From: CAZOVB01 sp964583095
Lineage (GTDB): Bacteria > Planctomycetota > Phycisphaerae > SM23-33
DNA length: 31,658 bases
Direction: 5' to 3'
NCBI GenBank assembly: GCA_964583095.1
Contig: CAZOVB010000052.1
Span: forward strand, 1-31,658
Both the position numbers and the translations under genes were made by a program. Below are positions 22,377-30,211 of the stretch, in pieces (position 1 is the first letter of the stretch; each line of letters starts with the position of its first letter). Below the pieces are notes generated by a model. That model ran no database searches, was not told where the DNA came from, and saw nothing but the letters and a program-made list of their open reading frames with translations.

Positions 22377-23282
22377 TTACTGCATTCTACTGGAGATCAA
22401 GGGGGCCGAAAAGAGTTCAGGTTTGACAACGATGATCGTCTCGAACGGCAGGCCGTCTTTCTGTGAAACAAGCAATTGGTTGCCCAGGCTCGAAGGTCTG
22501 CGGGACTGGCTGCCGGGCCCGATGAGCAGAAACCCGTCCTTGGGGATGGGCAGTTGAAACAGCGCCGCCAGGAACGGTTCGAACTTCGGACCCTTTTTCC
22601 AACTCATCACGCGCCCCTGAAAGCGCTTCTCGGGAATATTGCCCACCGTTCGCATTTGCGGCAGGGCGGTGAACAACACTTCCCGCGGATCGTTCTCATG
22701 TACGGTGCAGGAGAGGGTAAGCACGTAATCGCCGGCCGGTACGTCCTGGCCGGTAAGGGTGCGATTGTCGCGAAAGATGAACAGGGTCATCGGGTCGTGC
22801 TCTTTCTTCATCGCCAGGTGTTTCGCCTGGCCCGGCAGGATGGAACTGAGTCCTTCGGCCAGGCTCTGGCCGGTCAGGCGACGGATGGCCTCGGCCACGT
22901 CGGGCCAGTCCTGCCCGCGTCCCAGGCCCACCCGGATGCCGTTGAGCCCGAGCGTCAGGTTCTTGGAGGCGCCGACGGCTTCTTCGTCCAGGTAGCTCCA
23001 GACCTGCTCGGTGCCGCTGAGTTGCCCGACGGGTACCTCCAGACGGTAGAGAAACAGGCGTATCGCACGAATCTCTCGTGGCGCCTCGCTGCCGGCAGGG
23101 CGGTGGGGAAGAATATTCTCCAGGGGACTCGACGAAGAGGCCACCCGGCGGTTCAGGGCTTGGGGGTCTTCAGACGAGGCGGGGGAGGTATCGCATCCGG
23201 CGGTTGGCACAACCAGACATGCCAGCGCCGTCAGAAACAGAAAACCACCGGTAAAACCAAGATGAATCCAGTCCCGTAGCAC
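22377..23282 (-). CDS. Lipoprotein of unknown function
   Basis: The product has 301 residues, starting at GTG at 23282. The open frame runs further upstream, where it overlaps a membrane protein gene, so this is the first useful start, although the binding site GGGGGT is very close to it. A signal sequence (LGFTGGFLFLTALACLVVPTAGC) ends in a TAGC lipobox, so the protein is a lipid-anchored envelope protein. The mature part has a Pro/Ser-rich linker and then AIRLFLYRLEVPVGQLSGTEQ, LNGIRVGLGRGQDWPDVAEA, SLAEGLSSILPGQAKHLAMK, and a C-terminal half rich in beta strands (GDYVLTLSCTVHENDPREVLF). No catalytic motif is evident. It lies 74 bases after the membrane protein and 36 before the kinase. Confidence 0.82.
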   Translation of the reverse strand: MLRDWIHLGFTGGFLFLTALACLVVPTAGCDTSPASSEDPQALNRRVASSSSPLENILPHRPAGSEAPREIRAIRLFLYRLEVPVGQLSGTEQVWSYLDEEAVGASKNLTLGLNGIRVGLGRGQDWPDVAEAIRRLTGQSLAEGLSSILPGQAKHLAMKKEHDPMTLFIFRDNRTLTGQDVPAGDYVLTLSCTVHENDPREVLFTALPQMRTVGNIPEKRFQGRVMSWKKGPKFEPFLAALFQLPIPKDGFLLIGPGSQSRRPSSLGNQLLVSQKDGLPFETIIVVKPELFSAPLISSRMQ

Positions 23283-23356
23283 ACCCCCTATGCTACAGCC
23301 GGGCCGCCCTCTCGTCAACTGCAACAGCCATGCCGAAAAACCGCTCTGCGACCCTG

Positions 23357-23992
23357 TCAACCGGCCACTGCGGCGCCGAAGCCGGCATAGCCCCTTCTGA
23401 ACCGCAGTTGCGTGATCACCAGAACCAGAAGGGCTGCGACCGGGTAACCCAGCATCCGGGTGTAATGAAACACCTGCGCCCTTTTCGAGGCCGGCTCCCA
23501 GGCCCATCCGGGCCGTACGTCTCCCACCGCCTGGGTCAGGCCGGCGTAGTCGGTCATCGCACCCCAGGCGTAGGTGCTCGATACAATGTCCTGCCACGGC
23601 GTGACCATCGCCAAAAGGATCAGTGACCAGAAAAAAGCACCGACCAGGCCCGCTGCGCCTCCCAGGCGGTCCACCAGTGAAATCTTCGCCGCGAACATCA
23701 ATCCCAGCGAAAGCAGCGCCGCAGAGGCAAATGCGGTGGTCTTGGCGATCGGCATGGCCTGGAGCAGGATGAACTGTATGTTTCCGGCCTTTTCTGCCGC
23801 CTCGGGAGAGGGCTGATCCTGGGCAAAGAGCGGATCCACCACCCCAAGGATGCCCACGGCTGCGTAGGCACCGATCTGGAGAGCCAGGCAAAGCAGCACG
23901 ATCAGCATCATCAGGCTCTTGAATCGCCGCGTCGTGTGAAAAGCCCGCAGATAATCCGAACCGTTTTTGCTCGTATCGCCACTACCTGCCAT
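23357..23992 (-). CDS. Four-span membrane protein downstream of hemL
   Basis: The product has 211 residues with four clear membrane helices, about 27-50 (LMMLIVLLCLALQIGAYAAV), 81-103 (TTAFASAALLSLGLMFAAKI), 110-130 (AAGLVGAFFWSLILLAMVT) and 183-202 (LGYPVAALLVLVITQLRF). The loop between the first two carries DQPSPEAAEKAGN, and a DIVSSTYAWGAMTDYAGL segment sits between helices 3 and 4. No known motif is visible. It follows hemL by 26 bases, which suggests cotranscription. A role in tetrapyrrole or envelope biology is possible but only a guess. Confidence 0.85.
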   Translation of the reverse strand: MAGSGDTSKNGSDYLRAFHTTRRFKSLMMLIVLLCLALQIGAYAAVGILGVVDPLFAQDQPSPEAAEKAGNIQFILLQAMPIAKTTAFASAALLSLGLMFAAKISLVDRLGGAAGLVGAFFWSLILLAMVTPWQDIVSSTYAWGAMTDYAGLTQAVGDVRPGWAWEPASKRAQVFHYTRMLGYPVAALLVLVITQLRFRRGYAGFGAAVAG

Positions 23993-24018
23993 TGGCTGCT
24001 CCTTGTTGCTTGGGAGGA

Positions 24019-25323
24019 TCAGGAGAGGTGTTTTCGGGCGGCGGCAAAGGCGACCTTGGCTGCCTTGGCCGTCGCGTCGGTGGTTTCCTCGTTGTGGGCC
24101 AGCGAGACGAACATCGCTTCAAACGGGCTGGGCGCCAGGTAGATGCCTTCTTCCAGCATGGCTGCGAACCAGGCGTTGAAGGCCTCCCGGTTGCCGGCGG
24201 CTGCGTCGTCGTAGTTCCGCACCGGGCCCGGATGAAAATAGCAGCACATCATGCTGCCCACCCGCTGAACGCAAAGGGCATCCGAGACGCCCACGGTGTC
24301 GGCGGCGTCGAGAATCGCATCGGCCAGAGCGGCCGATGTCTGCTCGAGTTGTTCATAGGCGCCGTCGTTCTGCAGCGCCTGGAGGCAGGCCAATCCCGCA
24401 GCCATCGCCACCGGGTTGCCCGAGAGCGTGCCGGCCTGGTAGACGCTGCCCACCGGGGAAAGGTGGTCCATCAGCCTTGCAGGCCCTCCCACGGCCCCGA
24501 CGGGCATCCCCCCGCCGATGATCTTGCCCAGGCAGGTCAGGTCCGCCCGGAGGCCGAAACGTTCCTGGGCGCCGCCATAGGCGATGCGGAATCCGGTCAT
24601 CACTTCATCGAGAATCAGCAGGGCTCCGGCCTGATCGCAGGCCTCCCTCAGGCCCTGCAGATACCCCTCGGCCGGGGGTACGCAGCCCATGTTCCCTGCG
24701 ACGGGCTCGATCAGAACCGCTGCAACTTCGTGCTGCGACAGGGCTTTGCCGACCGCTTCCAGATCGTTGTAGGCAACGAGGATCGTATCGGCCGTTGCCC
24801 CCGCGGGGACCCCCGGGCTCGACGGCACGCCCAGCGTGGCCGCGCCGCTTCCGGCCGAGACCAGCATCGAATCGCTGTGGCCGTGATAGCATCCGATGCA
24901 CTTGATGACTTTGCTTCGTCCGGTCGCGCCGCGGGCAAGCCGGATGGCCGTCATGACCGCCTCGGTGCCGCTGTTGACCATTCGGACTTTTTCAATGCTC
25001 TCAAAGGCCTGGGTGATCGCCTCGGCCAGGAGCGTCTCCGTCTCGGTGGGGGCTCCGTAGCTCGTGCCGTGACGGACCGCCTTGCTGATCGAAGTGATCA
25101 CCTGCTCGTGGGCATGACCCAGAATCGCCGGGCCGTAGGATGCGACGTAGTCGATGTATTCGTTGCCATCGACATCGGTGATCCTGGCCCCCGATGCGCG
25201 GGAGATGAACGGGGGGTCCATCTCTACAGAGCAAAAGGCGCGAACGGGCGAGTTGACCCCGCCAACCAGGACATTGCAGGCACGCTCGAAGGCGGCCTGG
25301 GATTTTGAATGCTTGTTGCTCAT
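24019..25323 (-). CDS. hemL: Glutamate-1-semialdehyde 2,1-aminomutase
   Basis: The product has 434 residues and converts glutamate-1-semialdehyde to 5-aminolevulinate, the last step of the C5 route to tetrapyrroles, using PLP. The family pattern is intact: AFERACNVLVGGVNSPVRAF, VNSGTEAVMTAIRLARG, GCYHGHSDSMLVSAGSG, AVLIEPVAGNMG and LILDEVMTGFR. The PLP lysine is Lys267 in DLTCLGKIIGGGMPVGAVGG. Length and order are normal. It is followed after 26 bases by a membrane protein gene and preceded by leuS with about 96 bases between, so it may share transcripts in either direction. Confidence 0.97.
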   Translation of the reverse strand: MSNKHSKSQAAFERACNVLVGGVNSPVRAFCSVEMDPPFISRASGARITDVDGNEYIDYVASYGPAILGHAHEQVITSISKAVRHGTSYGAPTETETLLAEAITQAFESIEKVRMVNSGTEAVMTAIRLARGATGRSKVIKCIGCYHGHSDSMLVSAGSGAATLGVPSSPGVPAGATADTILVAYNDLEAVGKALSQHEVAAVLIEPVAGNMGCVPPAEGYLQGLREACDQAGALLILDEVMTGFRIAYGGAQERFGLRADLTCLGKIIGGGMPVGAVGGPARLMDHLSPVGSVYQAGTLSGNPVAMAAGLACLQALQNDGAYEQLEQTSAALADAILDAADTVGVSDALCVQRVGSMMCCYFHPGPVRNYDDAAAGNREAFNAWFAAMLEEGIYLAPSPFEAMFVSLAHNEETTDATAKAAKVAFAAARKHLS

Positions 25324-25419
25324 GGCTCACACAAGATACCGTTGGGGTTTGCGGGGCTCCAGCAGGAAATCAGCGCCCGAAGAGCCGCAAGGCTCCCTGC
25401 CATTCGGGACGACAGTAGG

Positions 25420-28263
25420 CTATTCCTTGACCACCAGGTTCACCAGTCGCCCGGGCACTACGATCTCCTTGAGAATGGACTTTCCTTCCAACTGACCGGC
25501 CACATTGGGCTCTGCCTTGGCGGCCGCCAGGATGGTGGACTGGTCGGCGTCGGCGGGCACCTGAATTCTGCCTCGGACCTTCCCGTTGACCTGCACGGGA
25601 AGCTCGACGGTTTCATCGAGGGTCATGGATTCATCATACTCCGGCCAGGGGGCATGCGAGAGGCTCTCCGAACCGCCGAGTCTCTCCCAGAGTTCCTCGC
25701 TGATGTGCGGGGCAAAGGGCGCCAGTAGCAGCACGAAGCGTTTGGCCTGGTCGGGTGAGATATGCCCGGTCTTGAAGGCCTGGTTGACGAATTCCATCAT
25801 CGCCGCGATGGCGGTGTTGAATTTCATCGCCTCGATATCCTCGCCCACCTTGCGGATGAGTTTGTGCAGGGCGCGTTCGAGTTCTTCCTCAGGCTCCTTC
25901 TCGCTCACCATAGGTTGCTGGTCTTCGGACCCGGCCACCATGCGCCAAACGCGCTGGAGGAACCGGTACACGCCGGGCACGTCCTGGGTGTTCCAGGGCT
26001 TGGAAGCTTCCAGCGGGCCCATGAACATCTCGTAGAGGCGAAAGGTGTCGGCCCCGTATTGCTGAATGACCTCATCGGGGTTGACCACGTTCTTGAGGCT
26101 CTTGGACATCTTCTCGATAGACTCGGTGACCTCCTCGCCGGTCTCTGCATGAACGGGTTTTTCCCCGGACGTCTCGACCTGGTCGTAGGACAGGTAGACC
26201 CCGCGCTTGTCGCGATAGGCGAACGAGCGGATCATGCCCTGGTTGAACAGCTCGCCGAACGGCTCGGGCGTCGAGACCCAGCCCAGGTCGTAGAGCACCT
26301 TGTGCCAGAACCGCGCGTAGAGCAGATGAAGGACGGCGTGCTCGGCCCCTCCAACGTAAAGATCCACACCGGTGGCGTCATCGCCCGAGCCCATCCAGTA
26401 TTTCTGGACTTCGGGCGAGCAGAACTGCTCGTCGTTTCTGGGATCCAGATAGCGAAGGTAGTACCAGCACGAGCCGGCCCATTGGGGCATGGTGTTCAGT
26501 TCACGCCGGGCCTGGGCACCGCAATGCGGGCAGGGGGCCTTGACCCAGTCGGTCGCCTTGCCCAGTGGGGGCTTGGGGGGCGCGTCGGGGTCTTCGCCCG
26601 AGGCGGGGCTGAAATCATCCATCTCCGGCAACGTCACGGGCAGATCATCCTCCCGGACGCCGACGGTTCCGCAGTCGGGGCAGTGGAGGATCGGGAACGG
26701 CTCGCCCCAGTATCGCTGGCGGCTGAAGAGCCAGTCCCGAAGCTTGTAGTTGATCGCGCCTCGCCCCAGGCCGGCCTCCTGGAGATCTTCAGTGATCTTC
26801 TGTTTGAACTTGTCGGTGGGCATCCCATCGTACTTGCCGGAGTTGACGGCCTGTCCCTTGCCGGTAAAACCCTGCCAGTCCTCATCGCTGGCCGGATCCA
26901 CCACCTGCACCACGGGCAGATCGAACGCCCGGGCGAATTCCAGGTCCCGAGTGTCGTGAGCGGGAACGGCCATGATCGCACCGGTGCCGTAGCTCATCAT
27001 CACGTAGTCGGCCACCCAGATCGGGATCTGCTCCTTGTTGACCGGATTGATTGCATAGGCGCCGGTGAACACGCCGGTTTTCTGCCGGGCGTCGGCCGTG
27101 CGCTCCAGTTCGGATTTGTTCACGGCCTTGTGAACGTACGCCTCCACCTGGCTTCGCTGGGAATCAATGGTGACCTGCTCCACCAGCGGATGCTCCGGGG
27201 CGAGGACCATGTACGTAGCGCCGAAAAGCGTATCGGGCCGCGTGGTGTAGACGCGGAGGACCTGCTCTTCCTGGCCTGCGGGGAAGCCGGATTCCTTCCG
27301 GTCGGCGAACCACTGCTCGTCGGCCGCGGACGCCAATGGGAAATCGACCTCGGCCCCGGTGCTCTTGCCGATCCAGTTTCGCTGCATGATCTTGATCGGC
27401 TCGGGCCAGTCCACCAGCTCCAGATCGTCTTCAAGCCTGTCGGCGTAGGCGGTGATGCGAAGCATCCACTGCTTGAGATTACGGCGATAGACGGGGTAGT
27501 CCCCGCGTTCGCTTCGACCTTCGTTGGTAACTTCCTCATTGGCCAGGACCGTTCCCAGTTGCGGACACCAGTTGACGGGGACCTCGGCCTGGTAGGCCAG
27601 GCGCTGAGCGTCGATCACGTCGCGCTGTTCCTGGTCTTCCATCTCGGGGAACTTCAGATAGCCCGAGGGCATGCCCAGGACACTGTAGATGTCCTGCCCG
27701 GGGGGAGGCACCACGACGTTGCCGCCGAGATCCACCAGCAGCTCTCCGGCCTCCAGGTCGTGAACCAACTGCGAGATGGGCCTGGCCTGGTTGACCCGGA
27801 AGTCGTACCAACTGTTGAACATCTGAAGGAAGATCCACTGAGTCCAGCGGTAGTACGCCGGATCGGTCGTGGCAATTCGGCGCGACCAGTCGTAGCTGAA
27901 GCCGAACATCTTGATCTGTCGCTCGATGTTGGCGATGTTCTCCTCGGTGGTTACCCGCGGGTGAATGCCGTGTTCCACCGCGTACTGCTCGGCCGGGAGG
28001 CCGAAGGAGTCGTACCCCATCGGGTGCAGGACGTTGCACCCCTTCATCCGGTGGTAGCGCGAGACGATGTCGGTGGCGGTGTAGCCCTCGGGGTGTCCCA
28101 CGTGCAGACCGGCCCCGGAGGGATACGGGAACATGTCCAGCACGTACATCTTGGGCTTATCGACAAAGTCCTTGTCGCCGGGATTGGGCTGGCGGAACGT
28201 TTCGTGTCTCTGCCAGTAGTCCTGCCACTTGTTCTCGATGGCGGTAAAGTCATAGCCGGCCAT
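25420..28263 (-). CDS. leuS: Leucyl-tRNA synthetase
   Basis: The product has 947 residues and charges tRNA-Leu with leucine. The ATG at 28263 follows AAGGAGATCCC. The class I HIGH-like motif is in FPYPSGAGLHVGHPEGYTA and the KMSKS motif in SIEKMSKSLKN. The middle contains the editing domain (YTTRPDTLFGATYMV, then MAVPAHDTRDLEFA). Zinc-binding-type cysteines occur at CPDCGTVG and CPHCGAQARRELNT. The protein is about 80-90 residues longer than E. coli LeuRS, mainly in a loop around residues 165-215 (EAGELLVDLGGNVVVPPPGQ) and in the connecting region around 560-580. The start is preceded by a leader that can fold into alternative hairpins, a possible attenuator. Confidence 0.98.
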   Translation of the reverse strand: MAGYDFTAIENKWQDYWQRHETFRQPNPGDKDFVDKPKMYVLDMFPYPSGAGLHVGHPEGYTATDIVSRYHRMKGCNVLHPMGYDSFGLPAEQYAVEHGIHPRVTTEENIANIERQIKMFGFSYDWSRRIATTDPAYYRWTQWIFLQMFNSWYDFRVNQARPISQLVHDLEAGELLVDLGGNVVVPPPGQDIYSVLGMPSGYLKFPEMEDQEQRDVIDAQRLAYQAEVPVNWCPQLGTVLANEEVTNEGRSERGDYPVYRRNLKQWMLRITAYADRLEDDLELVDWPEPIKIMQRNWIGKSTGAEVDFPLASAADEQWFADRKESGFPAGQEEQVLRVYTTRPDTLFGATYMVLAPEHPLVEQVTIDSQRSQVEAYVHKAVNKSELERTADARQKTGVFTGAYAINPVNKEQIPIWVADYVMMSYGTGAIMAVPAHDTRDLEFARAFDLPVVQVVDPASDEDWQGFTGKGQAVNSGKYDGMPTDKFKQKITEDLQEAGLGRGAINYKLRDWLFSRQRYWGEPFPILHCPDCGTVGVREDDLPVTLPEMDDFSPASGEDPDAPPKPPLGKATDWVKAPCPHCGAQARRELNTMPQWAGSCWYYLRYLDPRNDEQFCSPEVQKYWMGSGDDATGVDLYVGGAEHAVLHLLYARFWHKVLYDLGWVSTPEPFGELFNQGMIRSFAYRDKRGVYLSYDQVETSGEKPVHAETGEEVTESIEKMSKSLKNVVNPDEVIQQYGADTFRLYEMFMGPLEASKPWNTQDVPGVYRFLQRVWRMVAGSEDQQPMVSEKEPEEELERALHKLIRKVGEDIEAMKFNTAIAAMMEFVNQAFKTGHISPDQAKRFVLLLAPFAPHISEELWERLGGSESLSHAPWPEYDESMTLDETVELPVQVNGKVRGRIQVPADADQSTILAAAKAEPNVAGQLEGKSILKEIVVPGRLVNLVVKE

Positions 28264-28337
28264 GGGATCTCCTTCCATCTCGCCGCTTGGGGCGGTGGGG
28301 TCATTTTGCCTCGCCTCGCATCGGGCGGCAACGAAAA

Positions 28338-28367
28338 AGCCCCGCGGCGAGCGGTTCGCGCGGGGCT
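28338..28367 (-). terminator. Intrinsic terminator in the leuS leader
   Basis: On the minus strand AGCCCCGCG (28367-28359) pairs with CGCGGGGCT (28346-28338), a 9-bp stem with a 12-base loop, followed by four more T residues (28337-28334). It sits 74 bases ahead of the leuS start. It either ends the AAA ATPase transcript or acts as an attenuator. Confidence 0.65.
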
Positions 28368-28401
28368 CGAAGGTCGTCTCCGGCGCAAAGCCCGCGCAGT
28401 G

Positions 28402-28458
28402 TCAATCCTCGTTCAGGACGCCTGAGACTGACAGGTACTGTTCGGCGGGGCTTTGCAT
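28402..28458 (-). CDS. Possible leuS leader peptide
   Basis: The 18-residue frame MQSPAEQYLSVSGVLNED has two leucines, both CTG. The binding site before the ATG is weak (AGTGGAT), and a possible promoter (TTGATT, 16 bases, AATACT) would start the transcript close to the ATG. Its place over segment 1 of the hairpin set is suggestive, but the low leucine content makes a leucine-sensing role doubtful. Confidence 0.25.
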   Translation of the reverse strand: MQSPAEQYLSVSGVLNED

Positions 28459-28545
28459 ATCCACTGTAGTATTGCAGGGCCAGGCCGGAAATCAAGCCCC
28501 TTTGCCCCGGCCATGCGCAGTCGCTGCCCCGGGGGAGGGGCCTGA

Positions 28546-30045
28546 TCAGTCGGCCGGCACGCAGCGTCCCTCGGCCCAGGCATAGAGAGCCTGGATCTTC
28601 TCGGCCATCGTTACCGAAAGCGGCGGGGAGTTCTCCATGGCCCGGAAGATCGAATCGGTATCGATCTCTCCATCGCAGGCAAAGGCTTCGTGCAGGGCAG
28701 AGACGATCGCCTGCTCGATTTCGGCTCCACTGAAGCCCTCGGATTCCTCGGCCAGAAGATCCAGGTCGAAGTTCTCGACCGGCCGATTTCTACGCGTCAG
28801 GTGAATCTTGAAGATCTGTTTTCGCGCGGGCTTCCTGGGCAGTCCGACAAAGAAGATCTCATCGAAACGCCCTTTTCGCAGCAGCTCTGGGGGAAGGGCT
28901 TCGATGTCGTTGGCGGTGGCCACCACGAAAACCGGCGCTTCGTGTTCCTGCATCCAGGTCAGCAGCGAGCCGAACATGCGCTTACTCAGCCCCCCGTCGC
29001 TGCTCTGGGCGGCTGCGGAGGCAAAGGCCTTTTCGATCTCGTCAATCCAAAGGATCACCGGGGACATGCTCTCTGCCTGTTTCAGCGCCCGACGGAGGTT
29101 TTGTTCCGAATCCCCGATGTACTTGGAATAGAGCACGTTGGGATCCATCCGGAGCAGGGGTTGCTGCCAGGCCGTCGCCGTCGCCTTGGCACAGAGGCTC
29201 TTGCCTGCTCCCTGCACACCCAGCATCAGCACGCCCCGAGGGGGCGTCAGGCCGTAGTCGGCCGCCTGGTCCTCGAAGGCCCGCTTACGATGCCCGAGCC
29301 ACTGTTTAAGGTTGCGCATCCCGCCGATTTCCTCCAGTGTCAGCGGACTTTGGACATACTCGAGCAGCCCGTCGGTCTGGAGCAGCTTCCGCTTGGAGGC
29401 CAGGATGTGGTTAACGTCCTCGCCGTCGAGTTTCCGGTCATCGGCGATCGCAGAGATCACCACCTGCTCGGCCTGGCGGCGGGTCAGGCCCCGAAGGTTC
29501 TTGACGATGGCGGCAAAGCCTTTCCGGGTGATGTCCACGTCGATAGGCCTGAGACGGTGGAACTCCTTGATGGTTCGGCGCACCAGGCGATCCAGTTGCT
29601 TCTCGTCGGGCAGGGAAAGCTCGAAATCCGTCACGTAGGCATCCACGACGTCCGGTACGTTGCTGTTGGAGTCCACGAGCACCAGCGTGGCCCCGCGACG
29701 CTGGACCGCGAAGATCGCGTCGCGAAGCATCCGCTTGGTCACCTGACACTCAAGATGGTCGGCCAGGTCCAGCATTACATAGATGCCCCCGCCCGGGTGA
29801 GCCCAGATCCAGCTCAACGCCGGGCCGGCGGTATCGGTCTGGGCTTCGGCCTCTGCCTCGCCCGCATCCAGCAGACCGTCTCGGATTCCGTACCCGGCCG
29901 ACCAGACCAGAAGCTGCTTCTGCCGCTCCATCGCCACTTCGCGCAGCACCTCCAAGGCCTCGACTTCCTCGAAGGTCGTAATCCGCACGCAGGCCGGCTG
30001 GCTTTGAAGAAGCTTTTCGAACCGTTTGGCATCGTCTACGCTCAT
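28546..30045 (-). CDS. Ycf46-like AAA ATPase
   Basis: The product has 499 residues, with the ATG at 30045 behind GGGAGACTCCT. The N-terminal 230 residues resemble the Ycf46 family (VRITTFEEVEALEVLREVA, LVLVDSNSNVPDVVDAYVTDFEL, KNLRGLTRRQAEQVV). The AAA domain follows, with Walker A GVQGAGKS at 276-283, Walker B ILWIDEIE at 331-338 (Glu336), sensor asparagine in VVATAND (Asn379) and arginine fingers in LLRKGRFDEIF. The length matches Ycf46 of cyanobacteria and plastids. Those proteins are ATPases of uncertain function, perhaps in photosynthesis-related or inorganic carbon control; the bacterial relatives are likewise not well characterised. It reads away from the aldo/keto reductase gene, with 166 bases between the starts. 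Confidence 0.93.
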   Translation of the reverse strand: MSVDDAKRFEKLLQSQPACVRITTFEEVEALEVLREVAMERQKQLLVWSAGYGIRDGLLDAGEAEAEAQTDTAGPALSWIWAHPGGGIYVMLDLADHLECQVTKRMLRDAIFAVQRRGATLVLVDSNSNVPDVVDAYVTDFELSLPDEKQLDRLVRRTIKEFHRLRPIDVDITRKGFAAIVKNLRGLTRRQAEQVVISAIADDRKLDGEDVNHILASKRKLLQTDGLLEYVQSPLTLEEIGGMRNLKQWLGHRKRAFEDQAADYGLTPPRGVLMLGVQGAGKSLCAKATATAWQQPLLRMDPNVLYSKYIGDSEQNLRRALKQAESMSPVILWIDEIEKAFASAAAQSSDGGLSKRMFGSLLTWMQEHEAPVFVVATANDIEALPPELLRKGRFDEIFFVGLPRKPARKQIFKIHLTRRNRPVENFDLDLLAEESEGFSGAEIEQAIVSALHEAFACDGEIDTDSIFRAMENSPPLSVTMAEKIQALYAWAEGRCVPAD

Positions 30046-30137
30046 AGGAGTCTCCCTTGCTGCCAAGTGCTCACCAGAGCCTATCCGAACCTCCCCCTGC
30101 TTTCCAGAACTCGCTACCATCGGCCAGGACCGGCCCG

Positions 30138-30153
30138 GCTTGTCGTGACAAGC
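30138..30153. promoter_or_regulatory. Perfect palindrome between AAA ATPase and aldo/keto reductase genes
   Basis: GCTTGTC-GT-GACAAGC is a perfect 7-2-7 inverted repeat. Its right half overlaps GTGACA (30145-30150), which could be a -35 box of the plus-strand gene, with TAGGCT 17 bases downstream. It may be an operator for one or both genes. Confidence 0.4.
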
Positions 30154-30211
30154 GATACCCACGCCGATAGGCTGTTAGTGACCCTTCAACCCCGAGCGGA
30201 AAGGAAGATCC

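Larger units (their letters stand above)
28338..28458 (-). promoter_or_regulatory. Candidate attenuator leader of leuS
   Basis: Four segments are mutually complementary in RNA: 1, GCAAAGCCCCGC (28456-28445); 2, GCGCGGGCUUUGC (28397-28385); 3, AGCCCCGCGC (28367-28358); 4, GCGGGGCUUUUU (about 28345-28334). 1 pairs with 2 over nine bases, 2 with 3 over seven plus two around a bulge, 3 with 4 over nine (the terminator) and 1 with 4 over ten. This is the classic 1-2-3-4 layout. A short frame from ATG 28458 to a stop at 28402 (18 codons, including two CTG leucine codons) covers segment 1 and stops just before segment 2. Confidence 0.45.

Noticed and set aside
22377..23891. Taking the full 504-residue frame as the lipoprotein gene
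   Set aside because: The first 200 codons lie antiparallel in frame over the membrane protein gene, and the lipoprotein signal begins only at residue 204.
25762..28425. Plus-strand 887-residue open frame opposite leuS
   Set aside because: Long antisense frames are common in high-GC genes. It has no recognisable domain, and leuS is unmistakable on the other strand.
28264..28545. T-box riboswitch before leuS
   Set aside because: No T-box sequence (AGGGTGGNACCGCG) or specifier loop is recognisable in the leader.
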